Origin: Siderastrea radians
Taxonomy: Eukaryota; Cnidaria; Anthozoa; Scleractinia; Rhizangiidae
Direction of reading: 5' to 3'
Assembly (NCBI GenBank): GCA_964017195.1
Contig: OZ024895.1
Coordinates: 7,808,001-7,872,000 of the forward strand
DNA: 64,000 nt
The notes under the pieces are model-generated. The model did no database searches and had not been told where the DNA came from. It worked only from the letters and a program-made list of their open reading frames with translations. Made by a program: the position numbers and the translations under genes. Numbering within the stretch: the first letter of the stretch is position 1; the number at the start of each line of letters is the position of its first letter. Below are positions 41,310 through 51,294 of this stretch, piece by piece.

Positions 41310-41731
41310 TCACTGTCTTGTTTGACTTGCAAAACCCATGTAACGATTGGACCGTGATCAATACCATTTAATGCGCATCTATGCTGTCTTCTATCGTTTT
41401 AAACTGGATTTGCAAGTTATAAAATTCGAACGAACAATGTAAGCAGGAAACGAATCTACAGAAAAGTTAGTAAACGTAGTAGTTACTGCAACTCGAGATC
41501 GATCTTTTCTTGCTTTCGTATTCGCCTGGGTGGAAAAAGCTTTTGTCATTTGACGTGGAAAGTTTAAGGTAGCTCGCTTGGATTCTGTAAGAACACACCA
41601 CCCAACATTTGAACGGCTTATGACTTCACTGTCAGAACATTTCCAAAACCAACATTTCCAAATTCCAATTCAACCTGCTTGCAAAGCGCATTTGATTATA
41701 TTCATATAGAAGATGCGCTATATAAGTTCTA

Positions 41732-41732
41732 A

Positions 41733-41774
<42 letters not shown>

Positions 41775-41787
41775 GTTATTATTATTA
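41732..41787. repeat. (ATT)n microsatellite
   Basis: Uninterrupted ATT run with one GTT variant near its end. Confidence 0.95.
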
Positions 41788-42047
41788 CAAGTGAGACCGG
41801 AAAACAATATTATAATTATTAGTTAATCATTAGTAATACACCTCTCATCAAATTAGAACCAGTGTTTCATAAATTTTAAATAAGCCTCTGTTGTAGGTAA
41901 TATAAACTTAAATATCTAAGCAATTTAAATGCTTTATTCAATAAGTGATTTGAAACCGGGATACTATAGTGCAATACGTTTTCTACACTGTAAGACGCTC
42001 TTATACTCATATTTTTCTCCTTATATGGTAAAATGACGCTATAGTTG

Positions 42048-42048
42048 A

Positions 42049-42108
<60 letters not shown>

Positions 42109-42109
42109 C
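42048..42109. repeat. (GAT)n microsatellite
   Basis: About 20 perfect GAT units. Confidence 0.95.
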
Positions 42110-42674
42110 ACCTTATTTACTTGTATTAATTCCCCGGGATGTTAAATTAATAGTAGAAAGTAGTGAACCCTAAAACATCCCAGGGCATTGCTTTCTTTCT
42201 TGACAGTCCAATAGTGGTAGTTACTCAGAAGGAGTACCTTACTGGAGTTAATATGAAATATAATTTAAATTACTGTAAAAGCTCTAATAGTCCTGCTCTC
42301 TAATACGCATTCTCACCTACTACTTGCTAATTACAAATAAATTATTTGCTTACAATTAGTTCATGACATTGGGGCTTGAAAATTATTTTATGTCTCAACT
42401 GATGCCGGGTATTATTTGAGTAGCCCCGCAGCTCTTAACAACCTCTAATTTCATTGGACCTTGGTATCACGCAGCTCTATTGTTTTCGGGGCTAGGGTCC
42501 ATTGTTTTTTTGTTTGGTGTATTGTTTTCTCAGCAAATCAGAGAAGACCTTGTAAGAGCTGCGACATCGCCCTATTATTTTACTGCCAGACGAAGATGCG
42601 AAGAAGTGCAGCATTATGGAATGTAGTTACTAACATGTAATTCAGGTGAATAAATTCATTCAACTATTTTAAGT

Positions 42675-42815
42675 ACCAATCAGTCAATCAATCAACCACT
42701 CAACCAACTGGCTGATAAATCAGTCAATCAGCCAATTAAAAAATAAATCATTCAATCAATCAATCAATCAATCAATGAATCAGTCAATCAACAAATCAAT
42801 AAATCAATCAATCTG
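42675..42815. repeat. (CAAT)n-type imperfect microsatellite
   Basis: TCAATCAATCAA-type units with CAGT and CAAC variants, partly decayed; a short echo recurs at 43105 (CAGTCAATCAAT). Confidence 0.85.
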
Positions 42816-43744
42816 TCACTTCAGTGTTGCCAATGCGAATAACAAATGGTCCAGTAATGACAAGTGACTTTATTTGATGCACAGATTATGACTCACTCTC
42901 TTACTACCCCAGACCGTGATAGCAGTAAATCTCGAGACTTTAGTTCTTTTTGGTTTGATAATTTGCCACCAATAAGCATTGTTACTGATTGCCATAATCT
43001 GGTACCAAAGAAAAACAAAAGGAATAGCCTCTTCCTAAATCATTTCAGAATAGTCTGAAACCTAACAGGCAATGAACTGACAAAAAGGGATCAGACTGTG
43101 GTGAATCAGTCAATCAATATAGTTTTCCCCATAAAGAGAATTCAATCAAATAGGTCTGACTCTTCATTCCTGGGATAGTAGTTGGGGGGAGGGGGATACT
43201 CCCCCCAAAAAAGATATGGGGCAGGGTCTGCTCATCAGATATTTTGAAGTAGAGCCCTAAAAGGTGTACTCCAGGATTCATTCCATTTTCATACATCGTC
43301 CACTTAGTAGTATTGAGGGGACAGTCAAACTAATCAATGACATCAAAATGTTAAGCAGAAAAAGACAAAAAAAAATATAACCTTATTTCAAAACTGCTCT
43401 TCAAATTTTTTATTTCAATTGATAAAGTGTGTCTGGGAATATAGCTAAAAGTATAAATTTCTTAACCAAACCCTTATAATAAACTGCCATATTTTCCTGA
43501 CATCAGGTTGATGGAATAAAAACCTGTAAGACAAAAAGAAAGAAAAACAAAGTAGATTTTAATTATCGCAATTACCAATAGTAGGACAGTCAGTGTGCAC
43601 ACGCCAGAGAAAAATGAGAGACTGCTCGTAGTCTATGAGAATGGTACCAACTTGGGCCGGTACGACTTCAGATCGACTCCAAATACTTACCTCTGTTTAC
43701 ACGAAATGTACGAAACATGAAGCTAGTATAAAATAATTATCATC
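42816..43744. other. Intergenic, no supported gene
   Basis: Around 43180-43215 a G-run/C-run pair (GGGGGGAGGGGG, CTCCCCCCAAAAAAG) suggests a small repeat. A short antisense ORF there (43114-43296) is repeat-derived. Confidence 0.35.
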
Positions 43745-44032
43745 TTAGGCTGTGTTTACACGAGTGATTTCATCCCGAGATGACTTTCATATCGGTGTCT
43801 GGTCATTTACCTGTAAGTTTTTACATGGTTTGGAGCTGAAATGGTGTTTACCCCGGGACGATTTCATCCTGGTGCTGAAGACCAGGATGAAATCGTCCTG
43901 GGGTGAACACATTTCAGCTCCAAATCATGTAAACATTTACAGGTAAATGACCAGACACCGCAATGAAAGTCACCCCGGGATGGGATAAAAGTGACATCCG
44001 GGGATAAAGTCACTCATGTAAACAGGGCCTTA
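43745..44032. mobile_element. Near-perfect 288-bp foldback MITE
   Basis: The whole element is one hairpin. Arms start with a GGCTGTGTTTACACGAGTGA-like end (CACTCATGTAAACAGGGCCT on the other side) and meet at GACGATTTCATCCTGGTGCT / ACCAGGATGAAATCGTC near 43878. A diverged relative occupies 44260-44440 (GACCGGTCTCATGTAAACA). Confidence 0.8.
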
Positions 44033-45214
44033 GGCTGGTTTAACTCATCACTGCTGCTGAACCAATGTGAATGACTCAGAACGGTTTGAAATCAGACTGG
44101 GGAGCCACTTAAGCATGAACAGGGTCCCAATTGGTCTGAGATATTTGTTTTGGGTATGCACATTTAACAAGTGGCGTTGGAGCATTCCAAGCTGTTGGAT
44201 ATAGATAAACTGGATTTTTAAGGATGGGATGGTTGCGGACCATATTAACACAAACAGAGTTTAGATTGGTCTCAGGTAAACACTTCATGCCAGTCTGACT
44301 TTCAGACCGGTCTCATGTAAACAAAATCATACCAGTCTGAGTTTGCACCGGTCTCATGAAATCAGGGCGTTACTGCCCCTGGGTCTCTGAGGATGTTGTG
44401 AAACATTCTTAAGAGCTGCTCGACTTTAGGCTAAGGGGGTGTTTACATAATACCAGCATGATTTTCATTCTGGTACAAGTTCCTCCCGATTTCCTCTTGT
44501 TTCCCTGTATTTGTTTCATGATTACAGCACAAAATCTCATAACTGTACAAGTCATACCTGTGTGAGCTTGCCCCAGTAGTGGTACTGGGTCACAATAATC
44601 ACCGTGGTACGGAAACCCATACATGGTACAACTGTTTGATTCATTCTGCATTAAGTTTTAACCCTTTAGCCACCAAGAATAAATCTTACATCACTGTGAA
44701 AAATGGATTTTGTAACTTAAGTGGGTATAAGGTTTTCATCACCTACCCCAATGGAAGTCTTGATGGAACACTCATGTAAATGTTGTGATTTAATTTTATC
44801 CTTGGTTCAACTTTTATTTTCCTTTGTGAGTATTACGATTGCCAAATTCTCTTTTTCCGAAAAGGCTGTTTTAGCCACCCAGTCTTCTATGTGTTTACAC
44901 GACAATATAAAACAGATCATGCTCAAATTCCACACAACAGAAATTTGAGCTTGTTCTCACACACTTAAAGGCAGATGGTTTGAATATCTGGTATATTTGA
45001 ATGATTTTAAAATTGTTTAACTGTGCTTAATTATGTTTGACTGGGTTCAGAAATTGGAATCAAACACTGCTGTATGCATATTATTGGTTTAATTGTGTTC
45101 AACTACCAAACCCAAATTAAACCGATCATTGCATCTGACCCAGTTCATTTTACTGAACAGTAAGATAGTATGTAAGCTGGGACAATTATATGATTGATAT
45201 CTTCCCTGGCATAC

Positions 45215-45308
45215 CTTCACTGTAAGAAAAGCTGCATCACTGATCACTGCTGACATATACATGCCTAGTATAGATAAAAAAGGATCAGTGAAAACAACAA
45301 CTTCAGGG
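45215..45308 (-). CDS. Candidate internal exon, unknown protein
   Basis: Acceptor GTCAATTTTTAG, 94 nt, phase 2 to 0, donor GTATGC. Only this phase is open; it encodes EVVVFTDPFLSILGMYMSAV and then ISDAAFLTVK. Composition is protein-like. The DIRS element is inserted about 120 bp upstream in gene orientation, so its host intron could belong to this gene, perhaps together with the exon at 51165-51294. That link is not established. Confidence 0.3.
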
Positions 45309-45431
45309 CTAAAAATTGACAGTCTCCTGGTTACCAGTAGCAATTTAAAACTGACCAGGGCCCCTAAAAGTTGAGGTTTGTTTTTATTGACATGTGACTC
45401 CAGTCTTCCTTAGAGTTCTACAGTATGTGGT

Positions 45432-45501
45432 AATTCTACCTTGCATTTGCATACATTCTGAGATCACATGAGATAGCAAGTCACGTGACTTCGAGCTCAG
45501 T
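45432..45501. repeat. Left inverted terminal repeat of the DIRS element
   Basis: 45461-45501 is a perfect 41-bp inverted match to 50003-50043 and includes a CACGTG palindrome. The outer part (ATTCTACCTTGCATTTGCAT) is only similar to the right end. Confidence 0.85.
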
Positions 45502-45528
45502 GCGAGTTTTGACTTCGAGCAAGGTCGT

Positions 45529-46755
45529 TTGTGGCACTTTTGTGCTCCCAAAATCGCTCCCGAATATTTACGTAGCTCCTGTGCTGTCCTGTGGTTTATC
45601 AAACCGAAGATGTCCTCGACGTCCAAAGAGTCCGAGGACGATCTTCTTGCCGAGGAAGCCGGAGAAGAGGGTGAAGAAGACAAGGAATCGCTTACTGACG
45701 AACGCAACGCTGTCCTTCCACGCGCCTCACAACAACTCAAGAGTCCAAACCCCGCTTCTTCGGATGAAATTAACCTACTCACCAACGCAATACTAGGCTT
45801 AACAAAAAGCCTACCAAATCTTCTACCTCCACCTCGTGGAGAGACAAAAGGCAAAGGAAAACGGCCGGCGAGCAAGTCTCCAAACGCCGTTCCCGCCAAA
45901 AAGGCAAAAGACAAAGATGGCGAGGCGGGAAGCTCCATGAGCGCCTCCGACCAGTCCACTGACTGCGAGATTCTCTACGACTCTGTGCTAAATAGCATAA
46001 ATGATGAGTCAGAGCAAAATACCACTCGTAGTGGTGATGAGGACGATTTCCTCTCGGAACTCGTAAAAGAATACGAGTCTGACGATACCGTGAAGGAAAG
46101 CCTCGAGAATGAGAAACTAGCCAAGCTAGTTGACAAAATGTTCCGCTGCAAACTAAGCGAGAAAAATCTCAAAGACCGGCTTGAGAGGCAGGAGAGACCG
46201 GCTAATTGTACTGCAGCCAAGCCTCCCAGGGTAAACCCAGGCATTTGGCGTCGATTGAGAGAGCCTACAAAGAAGAGGGATTTACAATTTTACAAAATAC
46301 AACAAGCCCTCACAAAAGGCATCCTGCCAGTTGTCCGTATAACGGACAAGCTTATGCAGGCGAAATCACTTGATGATGAAGAATGCCAAGACTTAAAGAA
46401 ACTGGGGTTGGAGGCCATGTCCCTCCTCACTCATGCTTCTTATGAGATAAACATGCAACGGCGTCTGCTTCTGAGACCAGATATTGGGAAGGAATACTCA
46501 GCCCTCTGCTCCTCCCAACTGCCATTTACAGATTTTCTCTTTGGAGATGATCTACAAAAGCATTTGAAAGATATTGGCGATCAAAACAAAATAGGGGCCA
46601 AGATCACCCCTAATTACAAAGGGCAACGCTCTTCTCCAGGAAGGTTTAGCAATAACAGCTATAAGCAGTCAAAAAACTGGAGAGGCCACAACTCCAAACC
46701 TTGGAAATACAAAAACAATGCCAACCGGGACAAGACAACCCGGACAAGCCAATAG
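45529..46755 (+). CDS. DIRS ORF1, Gag-like protein
   Basis: 408 codons from ATG 45529. A start at 45610 (MSSTSKESEDDLLAEE, 381 aa) is more likely: the first 27 residues are hydrophobic and atypical, and the acidic N-terminus begins there. The N-terminal third is acidic and Ser-rich with KGKGKRPASKSPNAVPAKKA as a nuclear-localisation-like patch. The middle is helical (ESLENEKLAKLVDKMFRCKL, GIWRRLREPTKKRDLQFYKI). The C-terminus is basic, Asn/Gly-rich, without a CCHC knuckle (FSNNSYKQSKNWRGHNSKPW), which is usual for DIRS Gag-like ORFs. It overlaps ORF2 by 55 nt in another frame. Confidence 0.8.
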   Translation: MWHFCAPKIAPEYLRSSCAVLWFIKPKMSSTSKESEDDLLAEEAGEEGEEDKESLTDERNAVLPRASQQLKSPNPASSDEINLLTNAILGLTKSLPNLLPPPRGETKGKGKRPASKSPNAVPAKKAKDKDGEAGSSMSASDQSTDCEILYDSVLNSINDESEQNTTRSGDEDDFLSELVKEYESDDTVKESLENEKLAKLVDKMFRCKLSEKNLKDRLERQERPANCTAAKPPRVNPGIWRRLREPTKKRDLQFYKIQQALTKGILPVVRITDKLMQAKSLDDEECQDLKKLGLEAMSLLTHASYEINMQRRLLLRPDIGKEYSALCSSQLPFTDFLFGDDLQKHLKDIGDQNKIGAKITPNYKGQRSSPGRFSNNSYKQSKNWRGHNSKPWKYKNNANRDKTTRTSQ

Positions 46756-48713
46756 AACACTTACTGCCAGCTACTAGCACAGTAAGTATATGTCCACCAC
46801 TTTGTAACAGTGTATATATAGCTGGAAACATAGCAAGGCATTTCAATGTCTGGCAGACTTTAACCTCTGACCCCTACATTTTAAGCATCGTTCAGGGTTG
46901 TCAATTAGAGTTTTGCAACCCACCTTGCCAGGTGCAAACCCCTAGAGCAGTCAAACTTTCTAGTAAAGAGTCAGATATTGCCACTACTGAAATTAAGAAG
47001 CTTTTAACTAAAGGGGTCATTAGAGAAGCCACTCATGTTCCTGGTGAATTTATCTCAACAATTTTCACCAGACCCAAGAAAGATGGGTCTCACCGTCTTA
47101 TTTTGAACTTGAAAAAGCTTAATGAGCATATTGTGTACCACCACTTTAAGATGGATTCACTGCATAGTGCTACTCAACTGATGAAGCCTAATTGCTGGAT
47201 GGCTGTCTTAGACCTAAAGGATGCATACTACTCTGTTCCTATTAGGACTGAAGACAGAAAATACCTTCGTTTCGAACATGAAGGCCAACTTTATGAGTTT
47301 GTTTGCCTTCCTAATGGCCTCTCTAGTGCACCCAGAATTTTTACCAAACTGTTAAAACCTGCCCTTGCTAGATTAAGGGAGGACGGGGTGCTTTTAGTCA
47401 TTTACATTGATGACATTATCCTCTTTGCAGATGACCCTCAGACATTGCTCGGTTTTCTACAAAGGGCTATTACATTATTGCAGTCTTTAGGATTCACTAT
47501 CCATTCTGATAAATCTCAACTTGTCCCATCCCAGAAGGTCAATTTTCTGGGTTTCATTTTAGACTCTGTTGCGATGACAGTCTCTATGAAATTGGACAAG
47601 GCTGACAAAGCAAAATCAGCCATCCTACAGCTCCTTAGGAAGGAGCAACCACTTATAAGAGAGGTTGCATCCGTAGTTGGGCAAATGGTGTCATGCTTTC
47701 CTGGAGTTAAATATGCCCCACTGTATTACCGTGCTCTTGAAAATGACAAAACTGATGCTTTAAAGATGAATGGGTGGAACTTAGATGAGAGAATGCTCAT
47801 CTCTGATATAGCTAAGAAAGACATGTCCTGGTGGCTTTCAAATATTGACAATGATCCATGCCCTGTTCTGCCTATGAAATACAAATTAACCCTTAAATGC
47901 GATAGCTCTCTAGAAGGATGGGGAAGTGTCATTGAAAATTCTCCACTTGTTGCAAATGGGCGATGGTCCCACAGTGAGAGTATGTGCTACATAAACTACT
48001 TGGAAATCAAAGCTGTCCTTTTTGGTCTTCAGTCTTTGTGCTCAGACTTAACAAACTGCAACATCAAAGTGTTGTCTGATAACCAAACAGCGGTTTCCTA
48101 TCTGAGAAATATGGGTGGCACCCACTCTCGGGACTGTAATGAGATTGCAAGGGAAACTCTTTTGTGGTGCAAGGACAGGGGCATATCCTTAACTGTCACC
48201 CATTTACCTGGGAAACAAAATGTTGAAGCTGACCTAGCAAGTAGACATTTTCATGATGACACTGAATGGTCATTAGACACTCATGTTTATAACAGCTTAA
48301 TTACCAAATGGGGAAAACCTGAGATTGATCTCTTTGCATCACGCTTGAATGCAAAACTGCCCTGCTATGCAGCATGGAAACCTGACCCAAGTGCCTACTC
48401 TATTGATGCCTTTACACTTGACTGGTCTGTGTATAAACGTGTTTACTGTTTTCCACCTTTTAGTATAATTGGGAAAGTACTTCAGAAGATAATATTCGCC
48501 AAGACAACAGCAATCCTAGTTCTCCCCGACTGGCCAACACAGTTTTGGTACCCACGAGTGATGTCAATGCTAATGGCTCCTACACACCGAATAAAGCTGC
48601 AGAAGTCAACACTGACCCTTCCCCACGATGCCAAGAAAATCCACCCCCTTTACCCCAAGCTCCAACTGATTGGCTGTCTTGTGTCAGGGAATCCCTCCAG
48701 TTACAAGGAATAA
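46701..48713 (+). CDS. DIRS ORF2, reverse transcriptase/RNase H
   Basis: 670 aa. Reverse transcriptase motifs in order: RPKKDGSHRLILNLKKLN (near 125), LDLKDAYYSVPI (168), LPNGLSSAPRIF, YIDDIILFAD (catalytic YIDD near 234), and VNFLGFILD. The RNase H region follows with D in LKCDSS (397), E in YLEIKAV, D in SDNQTAVSYL (458) and D in EADLASR (509). The C-terminal 150 residues (EIDLFASRLNAKLP ... DAFTLDWS ... FPPF ... LVLPDWPTQFWYP) are the conserved DIRS region; FPPF sits where an adenine-methylase-like NPPF motif is described in DIRS elements. Intact throughout. Translation of the overlapping ORFs probably needs reinitiation or frameshifting. Confidence 0.9.
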   Translation: MEIQKQCQPGQDNPDKPIEHLLPATSTVSICPPLCNSVYIAGNIARHFNVWQTLTSDPYILSIVQGCQLEFCNPPCQVQTPRAVKLSSKESDIATTEIKKLLTKGVIREATHVPGEFISTIFTRPKKDGSHRLILNLKKLNEHIVYHHFKMDSLHSATQLMKPNCWMAVLDLKDAYYSVPIRTEDRKYLRFEHEGQLYEFVCLPNGLSSAPRIFTKLLKPALARLREDGVLLVIYIDDIILFADDPQTLLGFLQRAITLLQSLGFTIHSDKSQLVPSQKVNFLGFILDSVAMTVSMKLDKADKAKSAILQLLRKEQPLIREVASVVGQMVSCFPGVKYAPLYYRALENDKTDALKMNGWNLDERMLISDIAKKDMSWWLSNIDNDPCPVLPMKYKLTLKCDSSLEGWGSVIENSPLVANGRWSHSESMCYINYLEIKAVLFGLQSLCSDLTNCNIKVLSDNQTAVSYLRNMGGTHSRDCNEIARETLLWCKDRGISLTVTHLPGKQNVEADLASRHFHDDTEWSLDTHVYNSLITKWGKPEIDLFASRLNAKLPCYAAWKPDPSAYSIDAFTLDWSVYKRVYCFPPFSIIGKVLQKIIFAKTTAILVLPDWPTQFWYPRVMSMLMAPTHRIKLQKSTLTLPHDAKKIHPLYPKLQLIGCLVSGNPSSYKE

Positions 48714-49654
48714 CTGGGGAAACTTTGAGCATCATTATTGATTCATGGAGAGAAGGTACTCAGAAGCAATACAGAACCAGCATATCTGCTTGGATAAATT
48801 ACTGTAAAGAACGGAAGATCAGCATTACAACACCTTCTCTGCCAGAACTGTTGAACTTTCTAACTCTTCAGTCCAAAAGGCTAAGCTACAGTGCTCTAGG
48901 AACCACTAGAAGTGCCCTTTCTTCATTCATCAACATTGATGGCTTCAAAGTAGGAGAACACCCTATCGTTTCACGTTTTATGTCAGGTGCCTTCAACAGG
49001 AAACCAACTTTCCCCAGATATGTGGAAACATGGAACCCTCAAATTGTCCTTAGCCACCTTAAGGACTACCCTGACGTCAAGGAAATGTCTCTGAAGCAAT
49101 TGACATTGAAACTGACTATGATTTTGGCCTTAGTCACTGCACAGCGAACACAGACTCTTAAGTTGCTGTCAATTAATGACATGCAAACTAAAGCTGGCGA
49201 ATATGTTTTTCAAATTACATCCATTCTTAAGCAGACAAGTGCTCATGGTGGCAGGCAAAGACACCTGCAACCTATTGTGTTGAAGAAATATGACCATGAT
49301 AAACCCCTTTGCGTTTTTACATTGTTACAAGAGTATCTTATGAGAACTGTTAAGTTAAGAGGTTCATGTTCTCAACTTTTAATTTGCCACTGCAAGCCTC
49401 ATGGGCCTGCATCGAAAGACACTATTTCTAGGTGGCTCAAACAGGTTATGCTTGACGCTGGAATTAATACTTCTGTTTTTAAGCCTCACTCCACCAGAAG
49501 TGCAGCCACTTCTGCTGCAAAGTCAGCTAATGTTCCTTTAGATGAAATTATGGCCACTGCTGGCTGGCGTTCAAGCTCTGTATTTGCTGTTTATTATAAC
49601 AAACCACTGTTTAATGCTAGTTCTTTTGCTAACAATGTACTGGGGAAGAATTAG
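48545..49654 (+). CDS. DIRS ORF3, tyrosine recombinase
   Basis: 369 aa, overlapping the end of ORF2 by 169 nt in another frame. It has an N-terminal core-binding-like helical part (GTQKQYRTSISAWINYCKER) and the catalytic set: R in TAQRTQTLKLL (near 199), H and R in HSTRSAATSAAK (near 315), W in ATAGWRSSS in the second-His position, and nucleophile Tyr in FAVYYNKP (near 350). This is a complete R-H-R-(H/W)-Y set. It is expected to join the circular cDNA to the target without duplicating it. Confidence 0.9.
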   Translation: MVPTSDVNANGSYTPNKAAEVNTDPSPRCQENPPPLPQAPTDWLSCVRESLQLQGITGETLSIIIDSWREGTQKQYRTSISAWINYCKERKISITTPSLPELLNFLTLQSKRLSYSALGTTRSALSSFINIDGFKVGEHPIVSRFMSGAFNRKPTFPRYVETWNPQIVLSHLKDYPDVKEMSLKQLTLKLTMILALVTAQRTQTLKLLSINDMQTKAGEYVFQITSILKQTSAHGGRQRHLQPIVLKKYDHDKPLCVFTLLQEYLMRTVKLRGSCSQLLICHCKPHGPASKDTISRWLKQVMLDAGINTSVFKPHSTRSAATSAAKSANVPLDEIMATAGWRSSSVFAVYYNKPLFNASSFANNVLGKN

Positions 49655-49738
49655 TGCATTGGTAATAAATGCCATGTTTACCATTTCTTTTTTAGAATGT
49701 GTACTCTTTATTTTTTGAGGGCCCTATAGAGCTCTAAA

Positions 49739-49863
49739 ATCTCATGTGATCTCAGAATGTATGCAAATGCAAGGTAGAATTGAATAATTAAACGAGACTT
49801 ACCTGTAAGTTGAAGTTTGATTGAGATTCTACCGTAGCATTTGCAGAAATGAAGAGATCACAT
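49739..49863. repeat. Internal complementary region of the DIRS element
   Basis: 49739-49781 is the complement of the left outer end and 49781-49863 of the right outer end. In the DIRS1 model this segment templates completion and joining of the cDNA ends. Confidence 0.85.
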
Positions 49864-50002
49864 CCCTCCCTATTTCCCCCCCCTTGTATGTTACCTTATC
49901 ACATCTAGTGATTATTCCTATTGTTCTATGGTGCTGCATACATCAATTCATTATTCATGTATGGGGTAGTCTACAGGACTCCTCAAAAAATATGCTTTCA
50001 AG

Positions 50003-50120
50003 ACTGAGCTCGAAGTCACGTGACTTGCTATCTCATGTGATCTCTTCATTTCTGCAAATGCTACGGTAGAATCTCAATCAAACTTCAACTTACAGGTAAG
50101 TCTCGTTTAATTATTCAATT
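50003..50120. repeat. Right inverted terminal repeat of the DIRS element
   Basis: 41 bp perfect inverse match to the left repeat, then an outer extension of about 77 bp (ending TTTAATTATTCAATT) that the left end lacks but the internal complementary region copies. Confidence 0.85.
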
Positions 50121-51164
50121 TTTCCACATGATTATTGGCGAAATCCCTGGATAAAAGACTTACTTCTCATCCGGGGTGGGAGGGGTCTATTCAAGTAAAT
50201 ATGGTTTTCAATTTTTTGATTTAGACTAGAGGATTTTGAAAGCCACTTTATCTAAATGGCCTGGTCCACTATACTAAGCGAGCAAGTGAAAAGACCCTGG
50301 GGACGAGGTTGGAATTCAAGGATACTGGCCCCAGTTGCAATTCAATGATTCAAGCACTGAAGTTAATTTTTTACCCTGCAAATTATGGAATAACTTAATC
50401 AGTAAAAGTAGAGAATGAGATGTACAAAAAAATTACATCCACCTGCTTTGAACTCGATTATCTTAAGCATATTTTCCCAAAAGTGATCATACCTAATTCG
50501 AAATTTAAATTTGTTGTTTGTCATCAAATCATACCAACTACATGTATAGCTTTGAACCTAACTTGATCTAAGAAACATTCGTGAGTCATTAGATGTATAT
50601 AAATAATTTGCAAGCAGTGAAGAAAAGCCCAGCTAATAAACAAATGGAGTTCCAGATAAAATAAAGTATGTCAGTTATGTGTTATGTTATGTTGTTATGA
50701 GATGTTTACAACACGTAAGCTTAAATGATGCTACACAAAAGAATTTAAGCTTATCTGCCAGTATCAACATTAGGAGAATAGCCTGACCTTCTTGCTTTAA
50801 GCAATAGCTGTTTGAAACATTAATTTTAACAGCAACGCTGTAATTAAAGTTACTGAAAACATAAAGGATGCGATGGTACACGTTTACGTGGCCAACAAAT
50901 AACATACGATTCACAGACGAGCGTACAAAAACTACATCACTTCATATAACGTTTATTTAAAGACTTACGAAACTTAATAAACTTTAGTTACCAACCTAAG
51001 TGTCTATCTTTCGGCTTTTTGCTACCGGAAAGAAAATGGCAAATTATTTAAGCACTGGACTAACGATAAATATGAAACATTATACTATAATGATCGATCG
51101 GTAAAGCCCTGCTAATATATTAAGCTGTTTACCGAAGACAATAAAAAGCTATAATTACACGTAC
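50121..51164. other. Intergenic or intron, no firm exon
   Basis: AT-rich. A minus-strand open frame at 50914-50687 includes QAILLMLILADKLKFFCVAS, but no acceptor gives a phase matching the exon at 51165-51294 without a stop. Left unassigned. Confidence 0.35.
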
Positions 51165-51294
51165 CTGACATGAGCAATGCAGCGAAAAATGAAGTGCTGT
51201 CCTCTTTCCGAGAAACCATTAACAATTCTTTAGCAGAAATGGACCACAGAAAGCTAAAACACCTTTTCACCCCATTTTTCGGCAATGCATCCAT
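51165..51294 (-). CDS. Candidate first exon, unknown protein
   Basis: ATG at 51294, 43 codons (MDALPKNGVKRCFSFLWSIS, AKELLMVSRKEDSTSFFAAL, LMS), then a TCAG/GTACGT donor in phase 1. The first four codons lie inside the left end of the foldback structure at 51284-54494, so the start codon is shared with the repeat. No homologue recognised; no confirmed second exon. Confidence 0.3.

Larger units (their letters stand above)
45432..50120 (+). mobile_element. Complete DIRS1-type retrotransposon (4.69 kb)
   Basis: Three long overlapping plus-strand ORFs in the order Gag-like, RT/RNase H and tyrosine recombinase lie between inverted terminal repeats. The internal complementary region at 49739-49863 contains, back to back, the complement of the outer left end (45432-45474) and of the outer right end (50034-50120), joined by an AATT overlap. 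This layout is diagnostic of the DIRS1 group, which circularises and integrates with a recombinase, rather than of Ngaro or PAT (split direct repeats). No target-site duplication was seen, as expected. No stop or frameshift interrupts any ORF, so the copy could be young. Confidence 0.9.

Noticed and set aside
45384..46244. Long antisense ORFs over DIRS ORF1
   Set aside because: Shadows of the GC-richer Gag-like ORF; no domain in the antisense translation.
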